Below, one piece after another: positions 45,050-53,867 of a DNA stretch of 64,000 bases. The stretch is from Brasilonema sennae CENA114. GTDB lineage: Bacteria; Cyanobacteriota; Cyanobacteriia; Cyanobacteriales; Nostocaceae. The notes under the pieces were generated by a model. The model was not told where the DNA came from. It saw nothing but the letters and a program-made list of their open reading frames with translations, and ran no database searches. The translations under genes were made by a program, and so were the position numbers. Location of the stretch: positions 5,926,340 to 5,990,339 of the forward strand of contig NZ_CP030118.1 of assembly GCF_006968745.1 (NCBI RefSeq), read 5' to 3'. Numbering within the stretch: position 1 is the first letter of the stretch; the number at the start of each line of letters is the position of its first letter.

Positions 45050-45607
45050 ATGCTCGACTATAAGAAAGCTCGGTTGAAATGGAAAAGTTACTGGTTTAAA
45101 ACACTTGGCAGATGGCGCTCCTGTCCTTTAACCTGTTCGGTCGATCGCCCGCATCATCGGCACGTTTTCTGGAGCTGGTTTGGTAGTTTTATCGCGATCA
45201 CCGTAACCTCTTACCTTACCGTGAAAACGAACTCTCCGCTGCTGATGGCCCCGTTTGGTGCGACAAGCGTCTTGATCTTTGGTGTCCCTGATAGCCCATT
45301 GGCTCAACCGCGTAATGTCATCGGTGGCAATCTTTTAGCGGCTCTCGTAAGTCTGATAATTCTGCATTTTCTCGGTTCTTCTCCCTTGTCAATGGGACTG
45401 GCTGTTTCGACTGCGATCGGGGTCATGCAACTTACCGGAACGGTACATCCCCCATCGGGAGCCGTTGCATTAGTAGTCATGATGACCCAACCCAATTGGC
45501 AATTCCTGCTGACACCTGCCTTAGAAGGCTCGATGATTTTAGTGCTGTGCGCTGTGATTTTCAATAACTTAGCTGAAGAAAGAACGTATCCAAAACATTG
45601 GCTGTAG
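45050..45607 (+). CDS. HPP-family membrane protein
   Basis: This 185-residue protein has four membrane helices and the signature TGTVHPPSGAVALV that names the HPP family. The PFGATSVLIFGVPDSPLAQP loop is also conserved. Family knowledge links cyanobacterial and plant HPP proteins to nitrite transport across membranes, but this copy could have another substrate. The N-terminal 35 residues are basic and cytoplasmic. It stands alone on the plus strand. Confidence 0.88.
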   Translation: MLDYKKARLKWKSYWFKTLGRWRSCPLTCSVDRPHHRHVFWSWFGSFIAITVTSYLTVKTNSPLLMAPFGATSVLIFGVPDSPLAQPRNVIGGNLLAALVSLIILHFLGSSPLSMGLAVSTAIGVMQLTGTVHPPSGAVALVVMMTQPNWQFLLTPALEGSMILVLCAVIFNNLAEERTYPKHWL

Positions 45608-45644
45608 TGTTATCTTTAACAAAGTAAAAACTTCAAAATCGCTA

Positions 45645-45836
45645 CTACAAAATTGAAGCTATCGCTGCCAAAGATAAACGTTCGAGCAAGAGCTTATCGA
45701 TTAACTCACGTTTCGAGTTGTCAACTGGTTGTCGGGTTGGATTTTCAACAAATTGTCGTCCACAATTTTGGCATTTGAACCGTTGTTTCTCATAGTGAGT
45801 GCGTCCATTTTGAACATTGCTGATGCCGCGCCTGTT
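45645..45836 (-). pseudogene. IS1-family transposase (InsA-like) remnant
   Basis: The minus-strand frame encodes NVQNGRTHYEKQRFKCQNCG followed by RQFVENPTRQPVDNSKREL and a stop at 45645-45647. This is the zinc-ribbon start of IS1-family transposases (consensus NGxTHYGKQRFKCxxCGRQF). The first Cys pair is lost and an in-frame stop lies just upstream at 45837-45839. No terminal repeats or second reading frame remain. Confidence 0.75.
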
Positions 45837-45879
45837 TCATCCCGTTACAATTTACTGTAACGAGTTTTTGTCTATCGTA

Positions 45880-46165
45880 AACAGTGAACAGTCAACAGTG
45901 AACAGCGGAGTCAGTGAACAGTGAGTCCAGTGCTTGATGAGGGTTTCCCGACAGAGGCATCTGGCGTAAGCGCAAAGCGCACGCCAAGGGCGAACGCGAA
46001 GCGTCTCCGTTCGGCCTCAAGCCGTGCCCGTTCGCGCAGCGTGTCCCTTTGGGACTCAGGGCTCAGGAGATACCCGATAGCCCTCCGGGTTCGCCAGTCG
46101 CCTGCGGAGGGAGACCCTCCCGCAGCGCTGGACTCACCGTAAGGCGTGGCGTTAGCCATAGGGTG
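45880..46165. repeat. GC-rich palindromic module nested in AGTGAAC repeats
   Basis: AGTGAACAG/AGTCAACAG units flank a GC-rich block with CGATAGCCCTCCGGGTTCGC and a 52-bp part (46111-46162) nearly identical to 23179-23230. Frames over the block are not genes. Confidence 0.6.
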
Positions 46166-46300
46166 AACAGTAAACAGTTAACAAAAGAAACAGATCCGTA
46201 TTTTCTGTTGTAACTGATAACCCTTCGGGGAGAACCTCCGGTTCCGCTGCGCTAACGCAGTCGCCTCTGTCGGGAGACCCTCATCAAGCGCTGGCTCACT

Positions 46301-46363
46301 GATAACTGGTAACTGGTAACTGATAACTGGTAACTGGTAACTGATAACTGGTAACTGGTAACT
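46301..46363. repeat. Three perfect 21-bp tandem repeats
   Basis: The unit GATAACTGGTAACTGGTAAC plus T is repeated exactly three times, followed by a partial copy. There are no spacers, so it is not a CRISPR array. It lies before the large membrane-protein gene. Confidence 0.85.
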
Positions 46364-46459
46364 GATAACTGATAAAAATTCACCGCAGTCAGCCGAGCAA
46401 GTGTCACAGATAATGGGAAAATAATTTTTTATCAGGATAATGATAAAGTATCGCGCTCT

Positions 46460-49400
46460 GTGCGTGGGCTTATGTCACCAAACTTTGATTCTTCTCTCAA
46501 AATTGAAATCAAGCTTGCATCTAACAATCCTGAGTTATTGCATGGACTTGATATATGGTTGCGCTTGGGTTTGATCTCGGATACCCAAGTTAAGCAAATC
46601 TGTCGAGAGTTTCTGGTTTGTCGTGTGGAGTTGCAACCACAGACTCTACCTGAACCGCAAGCAGAGACGTTGCATGCAACGTCTCTACTTCAGGATGATG
46701 CATTACCGACAGCTAAGAAACCTAATGTTCTTGCTCGGATGTTGCAGTCGCTGGGCGAAGAGTTAAGTGTCCGCTGGCTGCTATTTTTAGGAATGTTTTT
46801 AGTGGTGGTATCCTCTGGGGTTCTCGCCGCGAGTCAATGGCAAAGGTTTCCGCCTTCTGGACAATATGGAGTTTTGCTTGCTTATACTCTGAGTTTTTGG
46901 GGGATAAGTTTTTGGGCTGGTAGACAGCCTCATTTAAGCTTAACAACTCGAACGCTGCTGATTGTCACACTGTTGTTGGTGCCAGTCAACTTTTGGGCAA
47001 TGGACAGTTTCAATCTTTGGCAAAATCCTTTGAATTGGGTTGTCATTGCAATAGCTTCTATTACGCTTTCAGCAATTACTTTTTTATTTTGCAACAATCG
47101 GCTGTTTTCTACTTATCAGCCAGCTCGAAAATTATCTTTAGTTAATATTCTGGCACTGTCGTATCTACACTGGGGTTGGCAAATCCCAGGATTTCCCTTA
47201 ATTGCAGTTTATTTAGCAACAGTAGGAACAACTCTCGCTACTATCTATCACACTCGTCACCCACAAAGGCAGACGATTGTAAAAGTTGAAGATCAAAAAA
47301 CTGAATTAGGTATCAGTCTGTCTTCACTCGTCATTGTTTATGCCTTATTTGTGCTGTTGGTACGAGCGATTTTTGTTGTCCGCGTAGAGATCCAAGAATT
47401 GGGTTTAGCTGTTGGTATTTGCGGGTGGCTAGTGACTCGGTTAGCACAGTCAGACAAAGAAACAAGGGTACAAGGGAAAGAACTTTCTTCTATCTCTTTG
47501 ACTCCCTCCGTCCCTCACCCCCCTCCCTCACTCCCCTGGGAATTACTTGGCGGTATTCTACTATTCCTTGGTTGGCTGGTGTCGGTAAGTGCTACTTTTC
47601 CTTGGCAAGCAACGGCTGTTAGTGGTTTGGGTTTGTGGTTTTTCAGTCGGCGCTTGCAGTTGGGTGGTACGCGCGTCGATGTGGGAGCGATTTTCGCTAT
47701 TGGGTTGGAGACGATTTGGCTGTTATGGTTGTTAGTGCCTTTTGGGTTGCAAGAATGGGCGATTAGCACTGCTACTCAACTAACTCATTCTCAGAATACA
47801 CCTTGGGCGTTGCTGAGTGTGGTGTTATTTCCCTATCTTGTTTTGATGGTGGCGTTGACGGATAGACTTTATCGCGCTCAAAAGGTGCAATTGGCTGATT
47901 TTGGAGAAAAATTAACGCTGGTGTTTGGAATCTCACTCACTGCGGTGAGTTTGGTAAATCCCACGTTACGTTCCTTGAATTTACTTTTATCTGCAATCAC
48001 TTTAGGAAGTGTCAGCCAGCGACGACTTCCCACCAGAATAAGTCTGGTGTACATGACTCAAATTGCAGGGGTGCTAACGCTTTGCTCAATCATTGACCGC
48101 TTTTTTCCTTATCTTAATACACAAGTCTGGGCAAGCATTGTGTTGGCTGTGGCGGTTGCAGAGTGGTTGTTTTGTTGTTTGGGTAATAAAGTCTGGCACA
48201 AGAGTGCATGGTACATGGGTTTGGGACTGGCGGCACTGAGCTACACTCTATTATGGATGAATGCTGAACCAGTCTGGTTTGGTTCTGGTAATAACAGTGA
48301 GAGTTGGGGTTTGGTTTGGTTAATCACTCCTATAACTTTCACAGGTATAGCTATTCTGGGTTTTAAATCTCCAGCTAGCACAGTAGCACGTCCGACTCTC
48401 AATGCTTGGTTGAGTGTCGCCGCTTTGGGACTTGCGCAGTCACTAATGTTACCACTATCTGGAGGTAGATTAATCGGTTTGGCTGTCGCTAGCGCTTTGA
48501 TGTTTGTTAATACGCGCTATTTGCGACACAAAGTATCTGCGTTAATTACTGTAGGTTTTGGACTGGGTTTCATTGCTGCCCTGTTATGGGAAGGTGTGCC
48601 TGGTTTAGCAAGATTATCTTTACAGGGCTGGTTTGTCGTAGGAGGAGTTTGTACAGTTGGTTTATGGCTAATTCGTAAATTGTTAAGCACCAGAGAGAAC
48701 GAATTAGTAGCTATTTATGCAGAAGCAAGTGACAAGTGGGCGATCGCACTCTGCTGTGTAGAGTTGTTGCTGCTGAGTATTCACTCAACGCTTGTTTATC
48801 AAGGGCTAACGAAATCTGATTTTCTCTACTTAACTTCTTCTGCAATAATTCTAGGAGCAATTGTTTATCGCAGTTGGCAGCAACCTAGTAATTGGAGTTT
48901 TTATGGTATTGGGTGGTGTCTGGAATTATTGATTGCTGAAGTTTTGGGTTTTGGCGAACGTTCTATTATCAAGATTGCAATTGCTAACATCGCCTTAGGT
49001 TTGCTTACTCAACTTTTAGGGGAGTGGTGGCGATCAAAACACCGACTCGAAAAACTTCCCAACCGCTGGCACATTCTGCCTTTGTTGTATGGTGTCTTTG
49101 GTGTCGCGTTGCGTTCTTCAACCTTTGCCAACTGGACAGGTTTATCTTCTGTTGCTGTGGCTTTCATTGTTATTGGAGTTGGGCGACGGCGTCGAGAATT
49201 AAAACCCCTACTGTATCTGGGACTGATTGGGATATCAATTTCAGCATATGAACTTTTATTCTATCAACTCTTGCAAGCACCACCAGGAGGAGCATATGGC
49301 GATGGCTTAATTGCTATGTCTGTTCTTGGCACTGGCATTATGTATGCATATCGCCTTCTTTCGCCTTGGCTTGTAGACTACTTACGCCTAAACAGCAAAG

Positions 49401-50380
49401 AACTGAAAGTTGTTGCTCATATTCACTGGATTCTTAGTAGCTGTTTATTACTTTCTGCCACCTTCACCCCCATTGCAATAAACCAACTTGTAGGCTTGGG
49501 AACAAGTATATTTCTGATTCGTTATGCCATTTTTCAAGGACGCTACCATCCACAATCTACAATGGCACAAATGTGGGTTTACCTTGGCTTGCTAGAGATC
49601 GCAGGGTTCAGAACTTTCTGGATTTATACAGCAGTAGGACGCTTATTTGCTGAATCGTTACTTCCTTGGAGAGCGCCAATAGCTTCTGTTGTTGCCTACT
49701 TTCTCTACATTTTACCTTGGGAACGGTGGGGTTGGTCTAAAAGACCTTGGCAAAACGCTGCATATATTTTGCCATTGATATATCTGTGGGAAAGTCGAGG
49801 CGAAATTTATCCAGTCGGCTTGCTGATCACAGCAGGGTTTTATGCTTTTATTGCCAAGGTTTCAAAACAATTCCGTTTCACCTATGTCAGTGTAGTTCTA
49901 ATTGATTGGGCGCTGTTTCGTTGGTTTTGGGACTTACATCTGACTGATGCTTTGTGGCGTGTCATTCCGATTGGCTTATCACTGCTGTATGTTGCTCAAT
50001 TCGATCCTAGCCTGAGAGAATTTCCAATGAAACCAAGTCGCCACTCGGTGCGGCTACTGGGCTGTGGTTTAATTTGTGGATGGGCTATTATCTTTCATCA
50101 AGATACGGCATTTATACCCGGATTTTTGAGTCTTATCGCCATTTTTGCAGGATTAGCTTTGCGAGTGCGGGCTTTTCTGTATGTTGGTACAAGCAGCTTT
50201 TTTATCACGAGTTTCTATCAGTTGGTGATTTTTAGCTTGCATTACCCATTTTTGAAATGGGTAGTTGGCTTGCTTGTTGGTATCATCCTAATCTCGATTG
50301 CTGCTAACTTTGAAACCCGTCGCGAACAGATTAATTCCTTACTTCGCAACTCCAGTCAGCAATTGCAGGAATGGGAATAG
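46460..50380 (+). CDS. Very large polytopic membrane protein (DUF2157-like)
   Basis: This 1306-residue protein has a soluble N-terminal stretch (about 1-100) followed by some thirty or more hydrophobic helices over the remaining length. Segments such as RWLLFLGMFLVVVSSGVLAA and LLAYTLSFWGISFWAG resemble cyanobacterial DUF2157-type proteins. It has no recognisable catalytic motif. The start is either GTG 46460 or ATG 46472. A polar insert (about 335-360: KETRVQGKELSSISLTPSVP) is encoded by a repeat-like CCCTCCGTCCCTC tract. The function is unknown; an inner-membrane or thylakoid location is expected. Confidence 0.75.
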   Translation: MRGLMSPNFDSSLKIEIKLASNNPELLHGLDIWLRLGLISDTQVKQICREFLVCRVELQPQTLPEPQAETLHATSLLQDDALPTAKKPNVLARMLQSLGEELSVRWLLFLGMFLVVVSSGVLAASQWQRFPPSGQYGVLLAYTLSFWGISFWAGRQPHLSLTTRTLLIVTLLLVPVNFWAMDSFNLWQNPLNWVVIAIASITLSAITFLFCNNRLFSTYQPARKLSLVNILALSYLHWGWQIPGFPLIAVYLATVGTTLATIYHTRHPQRQTIVKVEDQKTELGISLSSLVIVYALFVLLVRAIFVVRVEIQELGLAVGICGWLVTRLAQSDKETRVQGKELSSISLTPSVPHPPPSLPWELLGGILLFLGWLVSVSATFPWQATAVSGLGLWFFSRRLQLGGTRVDVGAIFAIGLETIWLLWLLVPFGLQEWAISTATQLTHSQNTPWALLSVVLFPYLVLMVALTDRLYRAQKVQLADFGEKLTLVFGISLTAVSLVNPTLRSLNLLLSAITLGSVSQRRLPTRISLVYMTQIAGVLTLCSIIDRFFPYLNTQVWASIVLAVAVAEWLFCCLGNKVWHKSAWYMGLGLAALSYTLLWMNAEPVWFGSGNNSESWGLVWLITPITFTGIAILGFKSPASTVARPTLNAWLSVAALGLAQSLMLPLSGGRLIGLAVASALMFVNTRYLRHKVSALITVGFGLGFIAALLWEGVPGLARLSLQGWFVVGGVCTVGLWLIRKLLSTRENELVAIYAEASDKWAIALCCVELLLLSIHSTLVYQGLTKSDFLYLTSSAIILGAIVYRSWQQPSNWSFYGIGWCLELLIAEVLGFGERSIIKIAIANIALGLLTQLLGEWWRSKHRLEKLPNRWHILPLLYGVFGVALRSSTFANWTGLSSVAVAFIVIGVGRRRRELKPLLYLGLIGISISAYELLFYQLLQAPPGGAYGDGLIAMSVLGTGIMYAYRLLSPWLVDYLRLNSKELKVVAHIHWILSSCLLLSATFTPIAINQLVGLGTSIFLIRYAIFQGRYHPQSTMAQMWVYLGLLEIAGFRTFWIYTAVGRLFAESLLPWRAPIASVVAYFLYILPWERWGWSKRPWQNAAYILPLIYLWESRGEIYPVGLLITAGFYAFIAKVSKQFRFTYVSVVLIDWALFRWFWDLHLTDALWRVIPIGLSLLYVAQFDPSLREFPMKPSRHSVRLLGCGLICGWAIIFHQDTAFIPGFLSLIAIFAGLALRVRAFLYVGTSSFFITSFYQLVIFSLHYPFLKWVVGLLVGIILISIAANFETRREQINSLLRNSSQQLQEWE

Positions 50381-50523
50381 TTTTGGGTGTTTTGTCAATA
50401 TACAGGAATCCGGTTTGGTTTATGAATGAACTCGTTTCCCACACGCTGTAAAAAGTCACGCTAATAACTTGACAAAACAGAAAAGTTTAAGTCATCTTTT
50501 TCAAGTAGACATTGCAATATGTT

Positions 50524-51054
50524 ATGAAGTATACGAAATTCATGCAGCTAAAACAAGCAGTTACATTCTTGGTTGTGTTATTTGCATCATTTCTACTGGT
50601 TGTGGGATTTAGTACTGATGAGGTTAATGCTCAGCCCACTCAACGCTATCGTGAGCCGATCACGCAGCCAACAGATGGACCAGTGAGCGATGATCCTGCA
50701 CCAAGCCCTACGCTACAGTCTGCACCTGTTACATATACTGCCACTATTCCTGCTAATGACAACTTGGGTTCCAAACTAAAGGTTTCATATACTGTACCAA
50801 AACTGAGTGTGAGCGGAAACATCAGTCTCCCTAATCCCTGCTGGGGTTTGCAGAGTGTATCAATTAGCTCAATTAGTGGAAATAAAGCTGAGGTAGTGTA
50901 CAAAGTAAAAGAGCCAAATGTGGGAACATTTTGCTCTCAAGTAGTGAAGACTGTCGCGATTAACACTTCCAGCAAGGTCAGCTTGTCAGAAGATAAACTG
51001 AAGCAAGATGGCTTATCTTCTTTAGTAACTGCCAGAAGAGTTATAGTTCAGTAA
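50524..51054 (+). CDS. Exported protein of unknown function
   Basis: This protein of about 176 residues has a signal peptide (AVTFLVVLFASFLLVVGF..., cleavage near VNAQ). A Pro/Thr-rich linker (about 45-75) and a beta-rich domain follow, with two cysteines (NPCWGLQSV and GTFCSQVV) that could form a disulfide. Start options are TTG 50512, ATG 50524 and ATG 50542. A hairpin terminator follows directly, so it is probably monocistronic. No family recognised. Confidence 0.65.
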   Translation: MKYTKFMQLKQAVTFLVVLFASFLLVVGFSTDEVNAQPTQRYREPITQPTDGPVSDDPAPSPTLQSAPVTYTATIPANDNLGSKLKVSYTVPKLSVSGNISLPNPCWGLQSVSISSISGNKAEVVYKVKEPNVGTFCSQVVKTVAINTSSKVSLSEDKLKQDGLSSLVTARRVIVQ

Positions 51055-51078
51055 TTTAACAATATTAAAATTAATGTT

Positions 51079-51110
51079 ACTCCGCTAATTATCATAGTGG
51101 AGTATTTTTT
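51079..51110 (+). terminator. Rho-independent-type terminator
   Basis: ACTCCGCTA and TAGTGGAGT form a 9-bp stem with one mismatch and a 7-nt loop, followed by ATTTTTT. It lies 24 bp after the stop of the exported-protein gene. Confidence 0.8.
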
Positions 51111-51246
51111 ATCAAGAAAAATAGGTCTGACTCCTGTATATGTGGCTGATGGGCTTAAGTCCAACCTACCCAGTACATATCTAAAACAAATGGTTTCAAA
51201 CCAAGGGTTTTCACCCTCTCATTCTGTTCTTGATAAATAGAACTCT

Positions 51247-52110
51247 CTATGCGCCACTAGCACTAGTCGTAGTCTTTACAACATCCCACTGTTGTATCAA
51301 AGTCATAACCCCAGTGCTGACATTTATGGTGTAGAGATTATTAGGTGTCACATATCGAGGGGCACCAAGGGCATATATTTGGTCTCCTGAAGCGCTGGCT
51401 AAGGTGCTAAAGCCACTATTCCAAACCTTACCATCAATTGTCAATTGCGCTCCTGGGCTTACTTGTCCTTTTGTCAAATCCAACTGCACCAAACTTGTAT
51501 TACCTTGTTGCGTAAGATTTGTCGTATAAATTATTCCATTTGACTCTGCAACATTATCCAACTTCGACTGGGCTAGATTATCGAATCGCTCGCTAACAGG
51601 CAGTGTGATGTTATTAATAGTATTAATCGCTCCTGTATTAGCGTCGATATTAACTAGTGTGGATGACGTTTTGTCACTTCTGTGCGTTAGACCGACAAGC
51701 GAGCCATCATTAGTAACCAAGACATTTGCGAGGTTCTGGTCGTTTGCGAGTCCAGAGATAGGCGTGCTTGTTGGAGACTGACCTACAGTGACAGTCAATA
51801 ACCGAGGGGAATTATTTCCTTTGGCGGCACTTTTGAGCGGGCTAATGCTTAGTACAAATTTGTTAGAACCTAAATAACTGATACTATTCAATTGTTCGCC
51901 AGACTGTATAGAAACACTAGTTAGCTCCTGAATTTGTTTAGTTGCTAAGTCTAAGGACTGTATGACAAGTTGTCCGGCTTTAGGAACGCGTACACCATAG
52001 ATAATCGAGGATGTTTGTGCAACAGTTCTTTTGCCGAGATACCCAAGCCCAGCAAATGTTGCGGTTGCAATCACCAGCTGACCAAACTGTCGTCGTGTTA
52101 GCTTCAACAT
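51247..52110 (-). CDS. Exported beta-propeller-like protein, possible Tat substrate
   Basis: This 287-residue protein starts MLKLTRRQFGQLVIATATFA, which fits a twin-arginine-type signal (RRQFGQ). The mature part has repeated beta-strand units (QLVIQSLDLATKQ, ALVNIDANTG-like, LVQLDLTKGQ, NLYTINVSTG) spaced about 45 residues apart, as in beta-propellers such as quinoprotein or lactonase folds. No catalytic residues can be named. It is divergent from purD. Confidence 0.7.
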   Translation of the reverse strand: MLKLTRRQFGQLVIATATFAGLGYLGKRTVAQTSSIIYGVRVPKAGQLVIQSLDLATKQIQELTSVSIQSGEQLNSISYLGSNKFVLSISPLKSAAKGNNSPRLLTVTVGQSPTSTPISGLANDQNLANVLVTNDGSLVGLTHRSDKTSSTLVNIDANTGAINTINNITLPVSERFDNLAQSKLDNVAESNGIIYTTNLTQQGNTSLVQLDLTKGQVSPGAQLTIDGKVWNSGFSTLASASGDQIYALGAPRYVTPNNLYTINVSTGVMTLIQQWDVVKTTTSASGA

Positions 52111-52316
52111 GTTTGTACTCTTGTTGACTAAATTTTATTATCCAAAGGTAGTCTGAGTGAATTGTATCAAAAATAACCAGTAATTGCAAAATCAATGATT
52201 CAGGATTTGTGCGCCCAATGTACTATGACTTGCACAATCATCAGAATTGGTGAAAAAATTGTACGGCGAGTCGCTCCGCTCGCATTCTCCCTTACAAAAA
52301 ATCTTAGAGGATACCA

Positions 52317-53606
52317 GTGAAAGTTTTAGTTATAGGTAATGGAGGGCGGGAACACGCCTTAGCTTGGAAACTGTTACAATCAAAGCAAATTGAGCAAGTT
52401 GTGTGTGTGCCAGGAAACGGGGGTACAGCAAGTATGGAAGGTTGCCAAAACCTTTCTTTGGCAGTAGACGACTTTGAGGCGATCGCTCAATTTGCCAAAG
52501 ACCAGAACATAACTCTTGTTGTGGTCGGACCAGAAGTACCTTTAGCAAAAGGCATTACGGATTATCTCAAATCTGTTGGTCTAATGGTTTTTGGTCCAAC
52601 GAAAGCAGGTGCGCAAATTGAGGCAAGTAAGGCTTGGGCAAAAGCTTTGATGCAGGAAGCAGGAATTCCGACAGCACGGGCAGCGGTATTTACGGAAGCA
52701 GCCGCAGCGAAATCTTATGTAAAAGGTCAAGGAGCACCAATTGTTGTCAAAGCCGATGGTTTAGCGGCTGGTAAAGGTGTCATCGTTGCCCAAACAGTGG
52801 AACAGGCACATGCGGGGATTGATGCCATGTTTGGCGGAGAATTTGGCAGTGCAGGGAAATTTGTTGTTATTGAAGAGTGCTTGACAGGGCAAGAGGTTTC
52901 TGTTTTAGCGTTAACGGATGGGTTAACGATTCGTCCGTTACTGGCTGCTCAAGATCATAAGCGGATTGGTGAGGGCGATACAGGGGAAAATACTGGTGGT
53001 ATGGGAGCGTATGCCCCAGCGCCGATCGCGACACCAGAGTTGATGGCAAAAGTTCAAAAGCAAGTTTTAGAAAAAGCGATCGCCATACTCAGGAAAAAAG
53101 GCATTGACTACCGAGGTGTGCTTTACGCTGGCTTAATGATAACTCCTAATGGCGATTTTAAGGTTTTGGAGTTTAACTGTCGCTTTGGCGATCCAGAAAC
53201 GCAAGTTGTGTTACCTCTGTTGGAAACACCCCTAGAAGAATTAATTCTAGCTTGTGTTGAGCAACGTTTGGCTCAAATGCCACCCATCGCTTGGAAGCAA
53301 GGTGCAGCTGTCACAGTTGTTGCTGCTTCTGGTGGTTATCCTGGAGCATATGAGAAAGGAAAAGTCATTACTGGTATTCCGGAAGCACAAGCACTGGGAA
53401 CCACTGTCTTTCATGCTGGGACAAAGGCATTCCCAGGCGGGAGCGAGAAAACGAGACAAGTGGTGACAGACGGAGGTCGGGTATTAAACATTACTGCAGT
53501 TGGAGAAAATTTTGAGCACGCGCTTACCCAAGCGTATGCTGGGACGCAGTGCATTCACTTTGAGGGAATGTATTACCGAAGAGACATTGGTCACCGAGTT
53601 AAATAA
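52317..53606 (+). CDS. purD: Phosphoribosylamine-glycine ligase
   Basis: This 429-residue ATP-grasp enzyme catalyses the second step of purine synthesis, joining glycine to phosphoribosylamine. The N-domain starts MKVLVIGNGGREHALAWKL. The ATP-grasp core shows VKADGLAAGKGVIVA, and QDHKRIGEGDTGENTGGMGA is the family hallmark. Next comes LEFNCRFGDPETQVVLPLL. The start is GTG with GAGGAT upstream. nblS follows on the same strand about 260 bp later, a neighbourhood found in other cyanobacteria. Confidence 0.97.
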   Translation: MKVLVIGNGGREHALAWKLLQSKQIEQVVCVPGNGGTASMEGCQNLSLAVDDFEAIAQFAKDQNITLVVVGPEVPLAKGITDYLKSVGLMVFGPTKAGAQIEASKAWAKALMQEAGIPTARAAVFTEAAAAKSYVKGQGAPIVVKADGLAAGKGVIVAQTVEQAHAGIDAMFGGEFGSAGKFVVIEECLTGQEVSVLALTDGLTIRPLLAAQDHKRIGEGDTGENTGGMGAYAPAPIATPELMAKVQKQVLEKAIAILRKKGIDYRGVLYAGLMITPNGDFKVLEFNCRFGDPETQVVLPLLETPLEELILACVEQRLAQMPPIAWKQGAAVTVVAASGGYPGAYEKGKVITGIPEAQALGTTVFHAGTKAFPGGSEKTRQVVTDGGRVLNITAVGENFEHALTQAYAGTQCIHFEGMYYRRDIGHRVK

Positions 53607-53867
53607 GACAAAGGGAGTGAGAGGAAAATATTTTCTCTCCCCGCAACCCAAGGGCAACCCAAGCGCTTCCTTCCTCTGCTTCTTTGCTCTTTGTTACGTG
53701 TTTGTCTAGAAACTGTTAATTTTTATTTATTGGGCTAGTTTCAATTCCTAACAGGGATGAACAAATAACTATCCCTTCCCTAACAAGTTAAACCTTGATA
53801 GGTCTTAGGTAAATCATATACTATCCTATGATCCTCATTGTCAGCACTATAATAACGATTTTTTAAG

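Noticed and set aside
46301..46363. Possible CRISPR array
   Set aside because: The 21-bp units follow each other without spacers, so it is a simple tandem repeat.
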